From: Myxococcales bacterium
Lineage (GTDB): Bacteria; Myxococcota_A; UBA9160; SMWR01
NCBI GenBank assembly: GCA_022561775.1
Contig: JADFQO010000026.1
Span: forward strand, 1-40,992
DNA length: 40,992 nucleotides
Direction: 5' to 3'
Part shown: piece after piece, positions 8,563 to 15,262 of the stretch
How the letters are laid out: every line of letters starts with the position of its first letter
Position numbering within the stretch: position 1 is the stretch's first letter
Program-made: the position numbers and the translations under genes
Notes under the pieces: generated by a model
What the model was told of the DNA's origin: nothing
What the model saw: only the letters and a program-made list of their open reading frames with translations
Databases searched by the model: none

Positions 8563-10434
8563 CTATCGGCCCCCGCATTCCTGCTGACAGGTCAGCTCGT
8601 CCGGGAAGATGCGACCCTCGCAGCGTTCGTCACAACCGCAGCCCGAGATGGCCGCGCATTGCCCGGTACCCGGGTCGATCCCCCAGCCAATGATCAAGCG
8701 GCAGAGGCCGAACTCTCCCGGTTCGATCGCGGAGCAGGCAGCGGGTCCGTCGTCCACGAGCTCTTTTTGCGACGGCACGCAGACGATCGCCGGCTTCTTC
8801 AGCGTGAAGCGCTGCTCTGCGTCGAACTGGTTACTCACGAGCACATCCTGGTTCACGCCCTGCAGCCTGGGATCCCCTTCGAGCGGCGTCACCTCGTAGC
8901 AGGTCAAGTGCGTCGCAGGATCGAGGATCCCCTCGCCGTTCTTGTCCACGGGATTGCACAGCAACGTGGGCTTCGTCAGCAGCCGCTTCGAAGTCTGGAA
9001 CCGATCCGCGAGCGACACCTCAATAGGCTCGAAGTCGCGCAAACCGGCTCGGACCGCATAACACAGCAAGTGATCCAGCTCGAGATCCCACGCATCCCCA
9101 GGGGCGGCGCCCGACTCGACGCGCTCCACGGTAGAGGGCACGCACAGCTGCTTCGGACGCGTCACGGTCAGATGCTGGTCGTCCCCGAATCGGTTGTCGA
9201 CCCGCACCTCGATGGGCTCCGGTCCCTGGTGGTCGCCGTGGCCGCGGCGGTGTACCAGGTCGTAACACAGCAGGTGCGCTTCGGGATCGAAGGCCCCGGC
9301 TCTGTCCAGCTCGACCGGCGCGCACAGCCGCTTGCCCTTCTTGACGATTTGGACCGTGTCTCCGAACTGATCGGAAAGCGCTACCTCGCGCGCTTCAAAC
9401 CGGACGGAGTCCCTGGAGGTCTCGAGGTCGTAGCACTGGAAGGCGTCGGGCGGGAACTCGTTCAGATCCGCGATCCAGGTGACCACCGTACTGCCGCGAC
9501 GTCCCCAGCCTACGATCACCTTTCCGTCGTCCGAGATGCCGGTCGCGTCGCGCAGGTCGAGACCCGCGAGGTCGAGTCCCTCGTCGACTTCCAGGACCAC
9601 CTCCAGCGAACGCATTCCACCGTCCGGTGTCCACAGGAACGCGTCCAGCTCGCCGTTATCGATCAGGGAATAGCCCACGATGCGATTGCCATCGCTCGAG
9701 ACGTCCTGGGCCAGGCTGTTGGCGCGATCCTCCGAGAGGAAGCCGAGCCCGACCATGTTGTCGTCTGCGGTCCAGCGGAACGCCTCGTAACCGAACTGCC
9801 CCACCACCACGTCGCCGCTGCTCGAGACGCCCCGCGCCAGTCCGGGCCCTTCCCTGCCGGGCAGGCTGCCGAGGCTCTGCATGCCTGCGTCCGGCGTCCA
9901 ACGGAAGGCTTGGGCAGACGGTAGGCTGAATCCGACGATCACTTCGGCGTCGCCCGCGATCGCATTCGCGCGGCTGCGCGTGCCTCCCGGCAGGAAGCCG
10001 AGGCCTTGGAGCCCGTGGGTTTCGGTCCAGCGAAAGGCCTCCCCGTCGGATTCCCCCACGACGACGATGCCATCACTCGAAACATCCAGAGCGTGGCCGA
10101 ACCGCGCGCCCAGGCTCTGCGTGCCTCCGGCGGCCGTCCACCGGAAGCCGTGGCGGTTGATGAATCCGACGATCACCGAGCCGTCGCCGTTGGTGCCATG
10201 GACCAGGACTAGCGGCGCGTCCGGGATCGGAAGGGTCTCGCTCGTTACCCGGGAAGGCGAGAGGGTCCAGCGGAACGCGTTTCCCACCGCGGCGCCGACG
10301 ACGATACTACCGTCGGCCGAGACCCGCGGATCGGCCGACCGCCTGAGGACCTCGTGGAGAACCTGCGACGAGGTGGGAGCCGCGTAGCCGAAGGCCGACA
10401 CGCAGCAGATGAGAGCGAGCAGGGGTTTCGACAT
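8563..10434 (-). CDS. Secreted HAF-repeat protein with cysteine repeats and Kunitz-like tail
   Basis: About 623 residues with an N-terminal Sec signal ending near AAPTSS. The start at 10434 has GGAGG at good spacing; an ATG six codons upstream does not. Residues about 35-310 are six to seven HAF-type repeats (pattern AFRWT...GMxxLGxLPGG...VSSDGxVVVGxS), which form an extracellular propeller-like domain. Residues about 335-570 contain four repeats of the form LCYxLxx...VxVxxxFxxxxxxxxKxxxLCVPxxK, seen in many deltaproteobacterial secreted proteins. The last 45 residues are cysteine-rich (CRLIIGWGIDPGTGQC, CGCDERCEG, CQQECGGR) and resemble a bacterial Kunitz/BPTI-like inhibitor domain. It is probably exported and disulfide-bonded. 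Partner unknown. About 120 bases precede the amidohydrolase gene on the same strand. Confidence 0.82.
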   Translation of the reverse strand: MSKPLLALICCVSAFGYAAPTSSQVLHEVLRRSADPRVSADGSIVVGAAVGNAFRWTLSPSRVTSETLPIPDAPLVLVHGTNGDGSVIVGFINRHGFRWTAAGGTQSLGARFGHALDVSSDGIVVVGESDGEAFRWTETHGLQGLGFLPGGTRSRANAIAGDAEVIVGFSLPSAQAFRWTPDAGMQSLGSLPGREGPGLARGVSSSGDVVVGQFGYEAFRWTADDNMVGLGFLSEDRANSLAQDVSSDGNRIVGYSLIDNGELDAFLWTPDGGMRSLEVVLEVDEGLDLAGLDLRDATGISDDGKVIVGWGRRGSTVVTWIADLNEFPPDAFQCYDLETSRDSVRFEAREVALSDQFGDTVQIVKKGKRLCAPVELDRAGAFDPEAHLLCYDLVHRRGHGDHQGPEPIEVRVDNRFGDDQHLTVTRPKQLCVPSTVERVESGAAPGDAWDLELDHLLCYAVRAGLRDFEPIEVSLADRFQTSKRLLTKPTLLCNPVDKNGEGILDPATHLTCYEVTPLEGDPRLQGVNQDVLVSNQFDAEQRFTLKKPAIVCVPSQKELVDDGPAACSAIEPGEFGLCRLIIGWGIDPGTGQCAAISGCGCDERCEGRIFPDELTCQQECGGR

Positions 10435-10598
10435 CGGGCCTCCGGGGATCAATCCCTACGGGTGTCATGGACACGCCGCAATACGGTGACTCCCCGACCG
10501 ATGTCGCCACCCAGGTTGGTACGCCTCGATTCTCTCACAGTTCGACGGATCTGGTCAACCAAGGCGGATGGCTGTGGAAGGGCGTCTCCAGGGAATGG

Positions 10599-10625
10599 CT
10601 CAAGTCGTTTGCGGGGAGTCCCGAT
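10599..10625 (+). promoter_or_regulatory. FliA-like promoter motif ahead of third seven-helix gene
   Basis: CTCAAGT (10599-10605), 15 bases, CCGAT (10621-10625), 68 bases before the start at 10694. The block CTCAAGTCG...CCCGATT is closely matched ahead of paralog 4, and TTTAGCCCCA occurs both just after this motif (about 10638) and ahead of paralog 2 (about 5836). Confidence 0.6.
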
Positions 10626-10693
10626 TCTGTAGAGGGGTTTAGCCCCAATTTCTCCGCGTTACGCGGCGGTGGGAGGTCTGCTCGGCCGGACAG

Positions 10694-11431
10694 ATGGAAC
10701 AAAACGCCTTCATCATGGACGCGATCGCGGGGGTCATCTACCTCGTCGTGGGCGTGCGCCTTTATTTGCTGAGTCGGCGGACCCGCCAGGCGCCCGAGCA
10801 CTTCATCGCGCTGGCGTTCTTGTGCTGGGGGCTCGGCTACGCGCTTTACGACATTCCCTACCTGTTCACCGCGGGGGATCAATCGATCGCACCCTACTTC
10901 GCCTATACGTCGGTGCTCGCATTCAACCTGGGCAATGTTGGGTTTGCACTGTTCACGAAGGAGGTCTTTCGCAAACAGCAGCGCTGGGCTGGTTGGCTCG
11001 TGGTGGCGATCGCCGTCTGCCTCGTGCTGGGTTCAGCCGGCTCGGCCTGGGTGGGCGATTGGGAACAGGTCGATCCGCTTGCGAACCCCGGCTACTGGCT
11101 GCAAACCCTGGGCGGGCTTGCACCCCTGGTCTGGATGGGCGTTGAAGGACTTGCCCACTATGGTAGCGCGCGCAAACGCCTCAAGATCGGGCTCTGCGCG
11201 CCGCTGACCTGCCATCATTTTCTGCTCTGGGGCCTTGCCGGGGCGCTCTGGTCTGGCCTTGAAATCGTCCTCGTCATCCAGGACTTCATCTACCTGAGCG
11301 CGGGCGATTGGTCGGGTGCGCTCGGCATCGTCAACGGCCTGCTCGAGATCGTCCCGATCGGCATGATGTGGTTGGTCTTCTTCACGCCCGCCCGCTACCG
11401 GCGTTGGATCGAAGGCGCGGCGCCCGCCTAG
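10694..11431 (+). CDS. Seven-helix membrane protein, paralog 3
   Basis: 245 residues, same architecture as paralogs 1 and 2 but a distinct subgroup with paralog 4: it starts MEQNAFIM and helix 1 begins almost at once. Signature positions retained are LYLLSRRTRQAPE, LYDIPY, LGNVGFALF, WVGDWEQVDPL, EGLAHY, RLKIGLCAPLTC, HHFLLWGLAGALW, GLEIVL and LLEIVPIGMMWLVFF. Paralogs 3 and 4 have GDQSIAPYFAYTS-type residues where 1 and 2 have EELVPAVCSYGS between helices 2 and 3, so that loop separates the subgroups. Divergent from the HAF-repeat gene. Function unknown. Confidence 0.85.
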   Translation: MEQNAFIMDAIAGVIYLVVGVRLYLLSRRTRQAPEHFIALAFLCWGLGYALYDIPYLFTAGDQSIAPYFAYTSVLAFNLGNVGFALFTKEVFRKQQRWAGWLVVAIAVCLVLGSAGSAWVGDWEQVDPLANPGYWLQTLGGLAPLVWMGVEGLAHYGSARKRLKIGLCAPLTCHHFLLWGLAGALWSGLEIVLVIQDFIYLSAGDWSGALGIVNGLLEIVPIGMMWLVFFTPARYRRWIEGAAPA

Positions 11432-11503
11432 CCCGGCCCAGTTCGGGCGCTCGCCTGACGACTGGCTGTCCGTTGCGCGCGAATCGCCGTTGCTGATGAA
11501 CTG

Positions 11504-11530
11504 CTCAAGTCGGTATCGGGGGTTCCCGAT
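11504..11530 (+). promoter_or_regulatory. FliA-like promoter motif ahead of fourth seven-helix gene
   Basis: CTCAAGT (11504-11510), 15 bases, CCGAT (11526-11530), 64 bases before the chosen start at 11595. The fourth instance with identical geometry. Its position also supports 11595 rather than an upstream in-frame ATG at 11490, which would lie before the promoter. Confidence 0.6.
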
Positions 11531-11594
11531 TTACTTCCACGACCAGCCTCGATTGGCCGCGACACGCGAAATTGACGGCTGGTGGGGGCGGGTC

Positions 11595-12332
11595 ATGGAA
11601 CAAAACGCGTTCATCATGGAAGCGATCACGGGCGTCATCTTCGTCGTCGTGGGCGTGCGCATCTATTTGCTGAGTCGGCGGACCCGCCAGGCGCCCGAGT
11701 ACCTCATCGCGCTGACGTTCCTGATCTGGGCGCTCGGCTACGCGCTTTACGACATCCCCTACGCGTTTACCGCGGGGGATCAATCGATCGCACCCTTCTT
11801 CGCCTATACGTCGTTGCTCGCGTTCAACCTGGGCAATGTTGCTCTTGCACTGTTCACGAAGGACGTGTTTCGCAAACAGCAACACTGGGCGGGTTGGCTG
11901 GTGGTGGCGATCGTCGTTTGCCTCGTGCTGGGTTCAGCCGGTTCGGCCTGGGTGGGTGATTGGGAACAGGTCGATCCGGTTGCGAACCCCGGCTACTGGC
12001 CGCAAGTCGTGGGCGGGTTCGCTCCGTCGGTCTGGATGTGCGTGGAGGGATTGGGCCAGTACCGCAGCGCCCGCCGGCGCCTCAAGGTGGGTCTGTGTGA
12101 ACCGCTCACCTGCCATAACTTCCTGCTCTGGGGTGTTGCCGGCGCACTCTGGATGAGCCTGGAGTTCGTGCTCGTCGCCCAGGATCTCTTCTATCTCAAC
12201 GCGGGCGAGTGGTCGGGCGCGCTCGGCATCGCGAACGGCCTGCTCGAGATCGTCCCGATCGCGATCATGTGGCTGGTCTTCTTCCCGCCCGCCCGCTACC
12301 GGCGTTGGATCGAAGGCGCGGCGCCCGCCTAG
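11595..12332 (+). CDS. Seven-helix membrane protein, paralog 4
   Basis: 245 residues, closest to paralog 3 at both protein and DNA level (for example ALGIANGLLEIVPIAIMWL against ALGIVNGLLEIVPIGMMWL). The start at 11595 gives the same MEQNAFIM N-terminus as paralog 3 and has a G-rich stretch just before it; the longer frame from 11490 adds 35 residues with no match to the others. It has the conserved cysteine pair (GLCEPLTC), the YDIPY end of helix 2 and buried Glu residues in helices 5, 6 and 7. It ends overlapping the last four bases of the convergent cyclophilin gene. Confidence 0.85.
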   Translation: MEQNAFIMEAITGVIFVVVGVRIYLLSRRTRQAPEYLIALTFLIWALGYALYDIPYAFTAGDQSIAPFFAYTSLLAFNLGNVALALFTKDVFRKQQHWAGWLVVAIVVCLVLGSAGSAWVGDWEQVDPVANPGYWPQVVGGFAPSVWMCVEGLGQYRSARRRLKVGLCEPLTCHNFLLWGVAGALWMSLEFVLVAQDLFYLNAGEWSGALGIANGLLEIVPIAIMWLVFFPPARYRRWIEGAAPA

Positions 12333-12985
12333 CGTCGGTCACCCTGCGCTTCACGGCTGATGCGGACGCCCGCGCGCTCGATGCGCACGGCATCGATCAC
12401 GACCGCGACCGGGTGGGGGCGTTCGATCGGGCCGTAGCGCCCGTAGGTGTCGATCTCGACTTCGGTGATGGCGTCGACGACCGCGATGCCCTCGACGACC
12501 CGGCCGAAGACCGAAAATTGCCCATCGAGCCCCAATGAGTCCTGGTGGACGATGAAGAACTGGCTGCCAGCGGAATTGCGGGTGCCCTTGTTGGCCATCG
12601 AGACCACGCCGCGCGTATGGGGGAAGTCGCTGAACTCGTCCCGAATCTGGTAGCCGGGACCGCCACCCCCTACCAGGCGCGGATCGGGATCGCGCGAGGC
12701 GGGGTCGCCGGCCTGGATCATGAATCCCGGACTCACGCGGTGAAACAGGATGCCCTGGTAGAAGCCCGCTTCGCTGAGTTCGATGAAATTTTCGACGGTC
12801 AGCGGAGCGAGCTCGGGCAGCAATTGGATCCGGATGCTTCCGATGTCTCGGATCTCGATGATCGCGTGGTCGTGCGGGCCTTCGGCGATCAGATCCTCCG
12901 CGGTCACGGTGATTTTGGCCGGGACTTCATCGCCACACGCGGCGAGCAGCAGGCAGACCAGCGCGATCAGCGGAGTGCGTTGCAC
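12329..12985 (-). CDS. Cyclophilin-type peptidyl-prolyl isomerase, lipoprotein
   Basis: 218 residues starting from GTG. The N-terminus LIALVCLLLAACGD is a lipoprotein signal with lipobox LLAAC, so the enzyme is predicted to be exported and membrane-tethered. The cyclophilin core is complete: ELAPLTVENFIELSEAGFYQ, FHRVSPGFMIQAGDP (catalytic Arg in FHR), the GGGGPGYQIRDEF loop, SMANKGTRNSAGSQFFI and LDGQFSVFGRVVEG. It catalyses cis-trans isomerisation of prolyl bonds during folding of exported proteins. The family aligns over its full length. Confidence 0.93.
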   Translation of the reverse strand: MQRTPLIALVCLLLAACGDEVPAKITVTAEDLIAEGPHDHAIIEIRDIGSIRIQLLPELAPLTVENFIELSEAGFYQGILFHRVSPGFMIQAGDPASRDPDPRLVGGGGPGYQIRDEFSDFPHTRGVVSMANKGTRNSAGSQFFIVHQDSLGLDGQFSVFGRVVEGIAVVDAITEVEIDTYGRYGPIERPHPVAVVIDAVRIERAGVRISREAQGDRR

Positions 12986-13223
12986 GATGGGGCTGGTCGG
13001 AACATCTCGTGCGCTCCTTGAGCGGCAGCTAGATGCTGCAAGCGACCACTCCCGCTGTGTTCGCCTGCGGCCGCGAAGATGCCTTGCAGCGGTACGCTGC
13101 GCGCGCTGATCAGCGGCCGGATCTGGGTCGGTCAGCCGCGATCACCCGCGCGTTGGCGTTGCGAAGACGCGACTTGCGGCCTTCCCCGCAGCCTCGTACC
13201 CGCGCTGTGGTAGCGTTGCCGCG

Positions 13224-14978
13224 ATGTCGAATCCTCACCGCGGCCGTTTTTCTGGCGCGCCGTTGCTCGCGCTGCTGGTGCTTGCGCTCGATGGGATCAC
13301 CCCGCCAGCGGTCGATGCTGCCTCCCGAGCGCCCGCGGTTTCGCGCGGCGGGATGGTGGTGACTTCGCAGGTCGATGCGACACGCGCTGGCGTTGAGATG
13401 CTCGCAGCGGGTGGCAACGCGGTCGACGCGGCGGTGGCTTCGGCGTTTGCGGTCGGCGTCACGCAACCCTTTTCCACCGGCCTTGGCGGCGGTGCTTTCA
13501 TCTTGATTCGCCTTGCGGACGGCGAGGTGGTGGCGATCGACGGGCGAGAGACGGCGCCCGGTGCCGCGGACCGCGACATGTACGTGCGGCCCGGTGTGGC
13601 CGAAGACGCTTCCGTGTACGGTGCGCTCGCCGTCGGCACGCCGGGAATGGTCGCGGGGCTCGCGCTGGCGTTGGAGCGCTACGGGACGATGGGCCTCGCG
13701 GAGGTCATGGCACCGGCGATCCGCCTCGCGCGGGATGGATTCGCAATCAGCCCCTACCACGTCGACATGATGGACTGGAAACGACCGCGACTCGAAGGCC
13801 GCTTTCCAGAAACCATGCGCATCCACTATCCGCCCGACGGCGTCGCGCTCGAGCCGGGTTGGCGGCTGGTCCAGACGGACCTCTCGCACACGCTCACGCA
13901 GATCGCCGAGCGCGGGCCGGGCGCTTTCTACGGCGGAAAGATCGCGGAGGCGATCGCAGCGCGCGTGCAGGAAGGCGGCGGCTTGATCACGCTCGAAGAC
14001 CTGAGCACCTACACGCCAAAGGTTCGAGAAGCCGTGCACGGCAGCTACCGCGGCTACGAGATCTACTCGTTTCCGCCGCCGTCTTCGGGCGGCGTCGCGC
14101 TGATCGAAACGCTCAACATCCTCGAGGGCATCGATCTCGCGAGCTACGGACCCGGCTCGTCGGCCAGCATCCACCGCATCGTCGAGGCGATGAAGTTCGC
14201 GTTCGCGGACCGCGCCACGCACCTCGGCGACGCCGACTTCGTCGAGGTGCCCGTCGCGAGACTCACCAGCAAAGACTACGCGGCGAATCTGCGCGCGCGC
14301 ATCAATCCGCCCTGGTGGCGGCGCGCACCCTGGCACTGGGGTCGACGCGAGCGCGCGCTCACGCTCGAGGGGCCGGGCCTTCCCCAGAACGACTCTGGCA
14401 CTGCTCACCTCTCGACGACCGATGCGGCCGGCAACGCGGTGTCGATTACCGGAACGGTCAACACCCTCTACGGCTCCGGGATCACGGTTCCGGGCACGGG
14501 CATCGTGCTCAACAACGAGATGGACGACTTCGCGAAGGCCCCCTACCAGCCCAACCTCTGGGGATTGATCGACACGCTCGGTCGCAATGCGGTCGCACCC
14601 TACAAACGACCGCTCTCGAGCATGACGCCGACGATCGTCACCAGGCACGGGCGCACGGTCTTCGTGACCGGTAGCCCGGGTGGGCCGCGCATCATCAGCA
14701 CCGTGCTGCTGACGATCATCAACTTTCTCGACTACGGGATGGATGTCCAACAAGCGGTTTCGGCGCCACGCGTCCACCACCAGTGGGTGCCCGACAAACT
14801 CCGCGTCGAAGCCGCGATCCCCGATGACGTGGTCGAGGCGCTGCGCGCGCGCGGTCACGACGTCGAGGTATCGGACTGGGAATGGTCGGTCGCCGAGGTG
14901 ATCGCGATCGATCCCGAGACCGGCTGGCACAGCGGCGGCAGCGACCCGCGCAGCCAAGGCCTCGCGCTCGGCCCCTAA
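13224..14978 (+). CDS. ggt: Gamma-glutamyltransferase precursor
   Basis: 584 residues with a secretion signal (residues about 10-31, ending near PAVDAAS). The family signature runs throughout: GMVVTSQVDATRAGVEMLAAGGNAVDAAVA, TGLGGGAFILI, DGRETAP and GTPGMVAGL. The autocleavage site is DSGTAHLSTTD, with Thr about 393 as the expected new N-terminal nucleophile of the small subunit. The oxyanion-type GSPGGPRII follows. The enzyme cleaves gamma-glutamyl bonds of glutathione and related compounds in the periplasm or outside the cell and can transfer the group to amino acids or water. No obvious Shine-Dalgarno precedes the ATG. The gene stands alone; the half repeat element follows it. Confidence 0.93.
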   Translation: MSNPHRGRFSGAPLLALLVLALDGITPPAVDAASRAPAVSRGGMVVTSQVDATRAGVEMLAAGGNAVDAAVASAFAVGVTQPFSTGLGGGAFILIRLADGEVVAIDGRETAPGAADRDMYVRPGVAEDASVYGALAVGTPGMVAGLALALERYGTMGLAEVMAPAIRLARDGFAISPYHVDMMDWKRPRLEGRFPETMRIHYPPDGVALEPGWRLVQTDLSHTLTQIAERGPGAFYGGKIAEAIAARVQEGGGLITLEDLSTYTPKVREAVHGSYRGYEIYSFPPPSSGGVALIETLNILEGIDLASYGPGSSASIHRIVEAMKFAFADRATHLGDADFVEVPVARLTSKDYAANLRARINPPWWRRAPWHWGRRERALTLEGPGLPQNDSGTAHLSTTDAAGNAVSITGTVNTLYGSGITVPGTGIVLNNEMDDFAKAPYQPNLWGLIDTLGRNAVAPYKRPLSSMTPTIVTRHGRTVFVTGSPGGPRIISTVLLTIINFLDYGMDVQQAVSAPRVHHQWVPDKLRVEAAIPDDVVEALRARGHDVEVSDWEWSVAEVIAIDPETGWHSGGSDPRSQGLALGP

Positions 14979-15007
14979 CACCCCGGCTACCGGGACGCAA
15001 GAGCTGC

Positions 15008-15213
15008 TCGCTCAGAACTCGATCCGGCCAACTGGACCCCGGCTAGTGAAGCTCAAGTACAATCAGTCGTGGTCTGTCCGGGCACGCAACCCTTCCCCCC
15101 GGCTCCCTCAAAACAGACCCCACCTGCTGAATCGTGTGCTCAACATCGTCCCCAATTGAATATTGAACAATTCAACTATTCAACTACGTCCCCGTTTGTT
15201 TCGTCCCCGTTTC
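15008..15213 (+). repeat. Half copy of dispersed inverted-repeat element
   Basis: This segment matches 35250-35452 with scattered differences: CTCGCTCAGAA..GATCCGGCCAACTGG, AGTGAAGCTCAAGTACAA, GCAACCCTTCCCCCCGGCTC, TGCTGAATCGTGTG, CAACTATTCAACTACGTCCC and TCCCCGTTT twice. It carries only the right arm of the inverted repeat that is complete in the 35-kb copy. It lies between ggt and the M16 peptidase gene and encodes nothing. Similar GTCCCC/GGGGAC-flanked intergenic units are often linked to REP-associated tyrosine transposases; that link is from general knowledge and no such transposase is in this window. Confidence 0.8.
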
Positions 15214-15262
15214 CTAAGACAACCGTCTTGGTGTTGATTGCCCCGAGTTTCGGGTCAGGCTC

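Noticed and set aside
11490-11594. Longer N-terminus for paralog 4 from ATG 11490
   Set aside because: Would begin before the promoter motif and adds 35 residues absent from paralog 3; the start at 11595 matches it exactly.
13110-14981. Long minus-strand open frame (623 codons) opposite gamma-glutamyltransferase
   Set aside because: Arg/Asp/His/Ala-rich antisense of a clear family gene; arises from high-GC third-position bias.
14979-14999. CCCGGCTACCGGG after ggt as a terminator
   Set aside because: Only a five-pair stem with a three-base loop and no T run.
15051-15090. CTCAAGT inside the dispersed repeat as another promoter motif
   Set aside because: No CCGAT at the required distance; the sequence there is CCGGG, and the copy at 35 kb also lacks it.
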